Below, in pieces: positions 58,972 through 64,000 of a stretch of 64,000 nucleotides of DNA (positions are counted from its first letter, which is position 1; each line of letters starts with the position of its first letter). The DNA is from Artocarpus heterophyllus (lineage: Eukaryota > Streptophyta > Magnoliopsida > Rosales > Moraceae), in the NCBI GenBank assembly GCA_025403435.1, contig CM046327.1, positions 15,616,218 through 15,680,217 of the forward strand, in the 5' to 3' direction. The notes under the pieces were generated by a model. That model was not told where the DNA came from, searched no databases, and saw only the letters and a list, made by a program, of their open reading frames with translations. The position numbers were made by a program, and so were the translations under genes.

Positions 58972-61216
58972 TCAAATATCATGAACAGTTCCCGAGATCA
59001 TGGCCTTCAGAATGGGGCGTGCTTTAAACATGGCTTCCAATGGCACAGCTTTGGGCATAGACAACCCTTTACCTTCAGCCATGTCAACTTCTTCTTCACT
59101 AACCCTCTCCCACTCAAAGCACTGAATCAATGAGCCCAAAGTTAAGCCAGAACACGTTGGGCCAGGCCTATTCCAGGACAAGATCTTCTCCCAAGCCCAA
59201 ATGGCATTAGCTTAAAACTTTCTTTCTCACCGTTTTCAAACCTCTCGGGCTTGAAACTCTCTGCATCGTCCCATAACTTTGGATCTCTATGGATGGCCCA
59301 TGCATTAACCAATAAAATAGTGCCACCTGGCACGTTGTAGCCACCAATGGTGCAGTTGCCAGATGAGTAGTGGGGTATAAGCATTGGAGTCGTTGGATAT
59401 AGTCGGAGAGTCTCAGAGACGATGTTTTGGAGGTAATTTAGTTTTGAAAGGTCAGACTCATCTATCATTCTTTGTTGGCCAACTTGAGAATCCAATTCGT
59501 CTTTGGCCTTTTTGAGGATTTTGGGATGGTTGAGGAGATTGGACATTGCCCATTCTAGCGTCACAGCTGATGTATCAGTAGCCGCCAGTAACAATATCTG
59601 CATATCATTGATAGATTTTTGTGATTTGGTATAATGTCGTGCAACAAAACCGTATATAAGTTATAGTTTGAGAACTTCAAAAAAGGAACCCATGAGGTCT
59701 AGCTAAATCTCAAGTTTATATCTATATTTTGGCATTCAAAAAATATTTCCTAGATTTTTAGAATATCTCAAGATTGTCCTAAATTTATCAAAAGAGTTAA
59801 AAAAAAAACCTTTAACCAGTAAAAATATTTGAATATAAAAACACATCGATAATTGCTATTTAAGTATTACTTTAGCTCTTATTATTTATTTTTCAAAAAG
59901 CATTACATATAAATAAAATCATTAAAAGAAATAACCAATGTGTTCAATCGACAGCATAGCAAGATTTTGTGCAGGCAAAACCAGTCTAAATTATACAATT
60001 GTACGGATGATGAGGGCATGAGATCTTGTGTGGGACTGGACCAATGTAACCTATAAAGTTTTGAATTTTTTTTCCCTTAAATACAATTTATTTTTTATGG
60101 TTTGTATAGGAAACACTTATAGAGAGCAAAAGTACTTCTAACAGATCATCCAAATACTTTCAAAAGTTGCTTTTGGACACAATAGACCAAAAAATAGCTT
60201 TTAAGAAGCCCTCTAAACAAGCCCCTTCATATCCTCAGAAAAAGTCATCATATATATAGGCAACTGAAGTTCAAATGACAAGTATAAAAAAAAAGGTTTT
60301 TCATAGGCGGGAATTCAAAATCAGTTATATAGCTACTAACCAGTGCGAAGCCTTTGATGATCTGGTCAGTGTAATACTCAGGCTCCGAGTCCTGCAAGGA
60401 AAGCAAATGATCAATCATGGTGTTCTTACTCTCTTTCCGACTCCGACGCTCGTCGATCAAACTCTGCAGAATAGCGTCCGTGCTCTTGGCCAGCTTCTTG
60501 ATTCTCTTCTCGTAACCTTCCGGAAACCAATTCAAAATTGGCAAGAAATCTGCCGGATTCCCCGCCGCACCGATCTCGAAAGCCTCCTCTATCAACTCCT
60601 TAAACTTGTTCAATTCGGCCTCCTGCGCCACGTTATCACCGTGGTGCCTCCTCCCGGCGACCATTCTCAGTATGACGTTCAACGTCAGATCGTGAAACAA
60701 CGACTTCAGCTCGACCTTACCGGAATCTTGGACCGAGTTTCGATAGATTCGGAGAAGCAAGCGCTTCACCTCGTCCCTTCGGATGCCCTCAAACATGTTG
60801 AGTCGGGAAGAGGAGAAGATCTGAAGAGCGCCGATTCGGCGGAGGTTGCGCCAGTGGTCGCCATAGGGGGCGGCGAAAATGGTTGTGTGGTTGTAGCCCA
60901 TGTGCTTCTCTATGAGGAAAGGAGGACGGTTGGCCAGGACAATGTCGTTTTTGGTGAAGCATTCCTCGACTGCGGAAGGTGAGGAGACGACAACGACACG
61001 GCGGGAGCCCAACCGGAGGGAGAAAATGTCGCCATATTTTTGGGAGAGACGGTAGAAGGTGCGGTGAACTGGGTGTTTTAGGAGGTGGAGGTGACCGATA
61101 ACTGGAAAAGCCGGTGGGCTTGGTGGGAGGTTCTTTTGTTGATTTTTGGTTCGGAGGAAGAGCTTGAGAGCTATTAGGAGGATTATAAAGCAAAGAGATG
61201 TGTATAAATCTTCCAT
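58972..61216 (-). CDS. Cytochrome P450, CYP81-type, two exons, one frameshift near the end
   Basis: Exon 1 is 61216-60341 (292 codons), followed by a GT-AG intron 60340-59598 (phase 0); exon 2 starts at 59597. An N-terminal membrane anchor (1-22) and the proline-rich hinge [16 protein letters not shown] fit ER microsomal P450s. Further motifs are the I-helix AATDTS (297-302; the usual Gly is Ala), K-helix ETLR (354-357), PERF (409-412) and the haem loop [10 protein letters not shown] with Cys432. The family (isoflavone 2'-hydroxylase-like CYP81) commonly hydroxylates phenylpropanoids or flavonoids and related compounds; the substrate cannot be read from sequence. After residue 443 the frame hits TAA at 59144-59142. 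The expected C-terminal ~57 residues ([15 protein letters not shown]... to stop 58974-58972) are in another frame, so one base seems missing in a short T run. It is either an assembly error or a recent null allele. Confidence 0.85.
59598..60340 (-). other. Intron of the CYP81-type P450 (743 bp)
   Basis: The donor is GTTAGT after ...IIKGFAL and the acceptor is TATGCAG before [10 protein letters not shown]. The position (just before the I-helix motif) is the conserved single intron of many CYP81-type genes. It is AT-rich with no embedded gene. Confidence 0.8.
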
Positions 61217-61265
61217 TGTGTTGTTATGTTAAAAACTATTGCATTGGTTGTGGAAGAGAAGTGAG

Positions 61266-61273
61266 TATTTATA
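61266..61273 (-). promoter_or_regulatory. TATA box of the P450 gene
   Basis: TATAAATA on the minus strand, 50 bp upstream of the ATG at 61216; this implies a short 5' UTR of about 20-30 nt. Confidence 0.6.
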
Positions 61274-63007
61274 ATGATATTGCTATATGTTTTCAGAGCA
61301 AAATAGAATTGAGATGGATAAGTTGCTACTGTGGGAACGTCATGGCAAGGGGCCCAGTGTCCTGTGTCTCTCTCTGGTAACCCATGCTCCCCAAATAATA
61401 CCTTGCTAAATCAATTAAAATATGATGTCAATTAAATTATTATAACAAATTATTTAAAATGCTACACAATTAAATTACGTTTCATTAGCTAAAAAAAAAT
61501 ATCATGTTATTTAAAATATTGTAATTAAAATGTTAATACTTAGAAAACAATATTTTTTTTTTCATGTTTTTCTCTCATCAAGCAAAAAAATTAAATTAAA
61601 TGATAAATTATTTCAAACAAAAGAACGATTTTTATGTCAATTAAAGGTTATTTTAAAGCCTCCTTTGGCTTTTCTCTCATCAAACAATCTTCTGGTTTTC
61701 ATACATTACATGCACTATATACAAAGACGAAAATGTCTATGATATTGATAGTATTTCCACAAAAATAACTCTATTTTGAAGTCTTGATGTGAATATGGGG
61801 GAAGGATTTTTTTTTTTTCCTGGGATCTATGTTTGTAAAATATCTATAATATCGGTAAATATCCGTGAAAATCTAGAATAATTTTGAAAATTTTCACAAA
61901 ATGTCCAAAAACGTCGGCAAAATTTTCTTTTCGCACGAGAATCAATTTTTCAAGATTTTTTTTTATTTTTTTAATAAAATATGAATATATTGAATTGAAA
62001 ACAATAAAAAATTATTTATTAAGATTTATTTAGTCTTTAAATATTTTTACTTTTAAAATGAGTAGTTCTTATCTCTTCTGTAAAGGCCCTAGCTATGTCA
62101 TGTTATATGTAGATGTGTGTATGACGTTTTTATTATTTTGTCTATGCTGTCTGTAGATGCGTGTGTGACATTTTTATTATTATTTTTCTACTAGTTCAAA
62201 TTATTGTTGTCTATGAACCACATAAATTTTGTTGTATACGATCCCAGCAAAGTCTTGCCATGATATGTATAAAGTACACTTTCATTATTTTCGCCCACTC
62301 GTGTCAAATTATGGAAGATTTTGAAAAGGGCCAAAAAAAAATTTTAATTGGTAAATGGCCTTTTTTTTTTTTAAACCAAAAAACATGCTTTTTTATGCAG
62401 GTAAACTGTCTCAGTTTTTTTCAAAAAAATAAACAAAAAGATTGTAGCAGGATAAGGAACCTCAACAGGATGAAAAAAAAAAGAACCGTTTTGATGTCTA
62501 AAAAGCTTTTTTTTTTTGTGTCAAGTTGCTTTTCTTATAACTAGAGGAGATGTGGCACGTGCAAAATTGTTGTAGGCTGCATGATGCACGCTGCTTGATT
62601 ATAAGTTTTACAATGAATATAGTTTAGTTGTCTTTTAGATAAGAAATACTCTTTTGAAAAGTCTGTTTTTTGATACACAAGAGTTTTTTTTTGTTTCAAC
62701 AAACATAATAAATTGACCAACGTTAAATTGATATACTAATAAATGATAAGAAATTAAACAATGATTTTTTCACAGGGCTAGCAGTGGCATGCAATATGAT
62801 TTTAAGAGAGAGAGTATTTTTAATATACAAAAAATAAATAGCACTTTTGAGCCATTAGAAATCTTTAAAAATGTATCGGATGCCTTCACATTTATGGCTC
62901 AGAAACTTAATATGTATGAAATATTTGAACAACGGGACTGGATAAAGAAGACACAATAATATGCCATCGACACTGAATGTGAATGTGAGTATGAATGTAA
63001 GACGTAT
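61274..63007. other. Gene-free AT-rich stretch
   Basis: Phrases such as 'atatcggtaaatatccgtga' and 'cacaaaatgtccaaaaacgt' (61840-61920) resemble the old foldback DNA at 31350-31990. Poly-A/T tracts. No gene. Confidence 0.5.
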
Positions 63008-63076
63008 CTATTGTTTCGCAGTACCACCAGATTTGATATTAAGCAAATCTTCCTGAACTCGTCGCACAAGCTCAGG
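63008..63076 (-). CDS. Probable terminal exon of an unidentified gene
   Basis: Minus strand: a pyrimidine-rich tract ending in TTTTGCAG (acceptor at 63078-63077) is followed by 22 in-frame codons, PELVRRVQEDLLNIKSGG then TAKQ, and a TAG stop (63010-63008). The charged, amphipathic sequence and the good acceptor look like a real last exon, too short to appear as a long open frame. Upstream exons would lie beyond 63100, past the solo LTR at 63266, outside the window. I do not recognise the protein. Confidence 0.5.
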   Translation of the reverse strand, partial: PELVRRVQEDLLNIKSGGTAKQ

Positions 63077-63265
63077 CTGCAAAATGAAGGAAATTTCAAC
63101 TCGTCTATTTACTTAGGCCGCAACATAAAGCGAATATGTATGACAAGACGAAACCAAGTGTGAGAGAATTATTTAAAAGAAGTTGAGAAGAACTTAGCAA
63201 AAAAATCTATGGTTAAAATATATCTTATAAAATTATCCTAACAAATATATATCGTATAAGATACC

Positions 63266-64000
63266 TGTCACGCCTCAAAGTACGAAAGGTAACGTAGTGG
63301 GTTAATCAAGTTAATTAAGTAGGTTTTAGTTAAAAATTTCTAACTTAAGGAGTTAATTAATTATTAAAAAGTGATGAATTTAAACCTTTTTAAAACGATT
63401 ATTAAATAACAAAATAGATAAGTGGAGAATAAAATAAAATAAAATAAAGAAAGAGATATATGTTTAGGATCCCACGGGCCTACAACTTGTGCACACATAT
63501 AGTATCGACAATAATTAAATCTACAATGACAGTCCAATGAGAAAAAGAAATTAAAATGATACATGCCTTGATTAATTAATATGAATATCCTATTTAAGTC
63601 TTCTACTGTTCTAGAGTCCGATCAGTAGCTTTCCAATCTGTCCTAAGCTGTATTCCACCTAAGGGGGGAAAAGGTTTGAAAACAAAGAAAAGGTGACGAA
63701 AAGGCTTAGTAGGATTAAACTTTTAAACATAAATAGTTTGAATATAAAATTCTTTATTCAAAATAACATTTAAACATCAAAATTAAACGAATAAACAAAT
63801 AAAAAAATTTAACTAAATCAATCTTACCAAAACAGTTCTTGTTCATCTAGAAAGAATCTTATTATCTTTTCAGGCAAACCATATATAACACCACAATAAT
63901 AGCCAGCTGGATTTCAGGACCTGCCCTTAAGGTCGCACTCTACACGACCTGATCTCTGAATATGACATCATGCCCTTATGTATTTATTGTTATCATTCAT
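63266..64000 (-). mobile_element. LTR of family A, truncated by the window edge
   Basis: It begins TGTCACGCCTCAAAGTACG, matching the start of the copy at 35972, and follows it through 'acttgtgcacacatatagta', 'gacagtcc', 'aaaaggcttagtaggat' and 'caggcaaaccatatataaca'. The possible left duplication is ATACC (63261-63265). Whether it is solo cannot be told. It would sit in an intron of the gene whose last exon is at 63008-63076. Confidence 0.8.

Overview
The window looks like repeat-rich nuclear DNA of a dicot plant. The DNA is AT-rich (poly-A/T, long TA microsatellites). Genes are sparse and carry GT-AG introns. The protein families are plant ones: an SBT1-type subtilase, CrRLK1L malectin-like receptor kinases and a CYP81-type cytochrome P450. 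Mobile-element debris is of the kind usual in plants: gypsy/copia solo LTRs, Tourist-like MITEs and foldback elements. A run of exactly 100 N (46293-46392) marks a draft-assembly gap. I cannot name the species. No rRNA, tRNA, CRISPR array or prokaryotic operon is visible.

Layout. 1-6.8 kb: gene-free AT-rich DNA with MITEs, a degenerate direct repeat and a foldback element with long internally repetitive arms (3943-5092). 6.8-11.7 kb: a poly(A)-tailed retroposon-like unit split by a 4-kb solo LTR (7097-11072, target-site duplication CAAGG). 13.47-15.73 kb: an intact single-exon subtilase gene. 17-23 kb: two Tourist-like MITEs, two inverted arrays of one 15-bp minisatellite, a 2.1-kb solo LTR (TSD GAGCT) and a copia-like solo LTR. 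25.08-25.37 kb: a small hydrophilic-protein gene with a cluster of ABRE/G-box motifs upstream. 26.1 kb: a LINE relic. 27.7-29.8 kb: a Tourist/Harbinger-like palindrome whose arms are a GC-rich minisatellite that changes strand in the middle. 30-40 kb: repeats, a foldback MITE, a GC-rich possible Pack-MULE and a second copy of the 2.1-kb solo LTR (TSD GTTAC). 40.01-41.14 kb: an intact low-complexity plant-specific gene. 44.01-45.98 kb: another solo LTR (TSD ACTGG), followed by foldback arms around the N gap. 50.2-57.8 kb: two tandem minus-strand CrRLK1L receptor-kinase genes, both frameshifted as assembled. 59-61.2 kb: a two-exon minus-strand CYP81-type P450 with one frameshift near its end. 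63.0 kb: a probable terminal exon of an unidentified minus-strand gene. From 63.27 kb to the edge: a third copy of the 2.1-kb LTR family.

How the genes fit together. They are not an operon and need not share a pathway. The subtilase (secreted, cell wall), the two receptor kinases (cell-wall/peptide sensing at the plasma membrane) and the P450 (ER, phenylpropanoid-type secondary metabolism by family) belong to classes common in wall remodelling and defence. The small hydrophilic protein has an ABA/desiccation-type promoter.

The most striking points are structural. All complete gypsy-type LTRs here are solo LTRs with perfect 5-bp target duplications, and no gag/pol remains. Several foldback elements have arms built from short tandem units. 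At least five or six single-base indels break otherwise conserved frames between 51.5 and 59.2 kb, while genes at 13-41 kb are intact, so either several genes are decaying or this stretch is poorly polished. I found no convincing new enzymatic or defence system. The best candidates for something undescribed are the strand-switching minisatellite palindrome and the 15-bp arrays.
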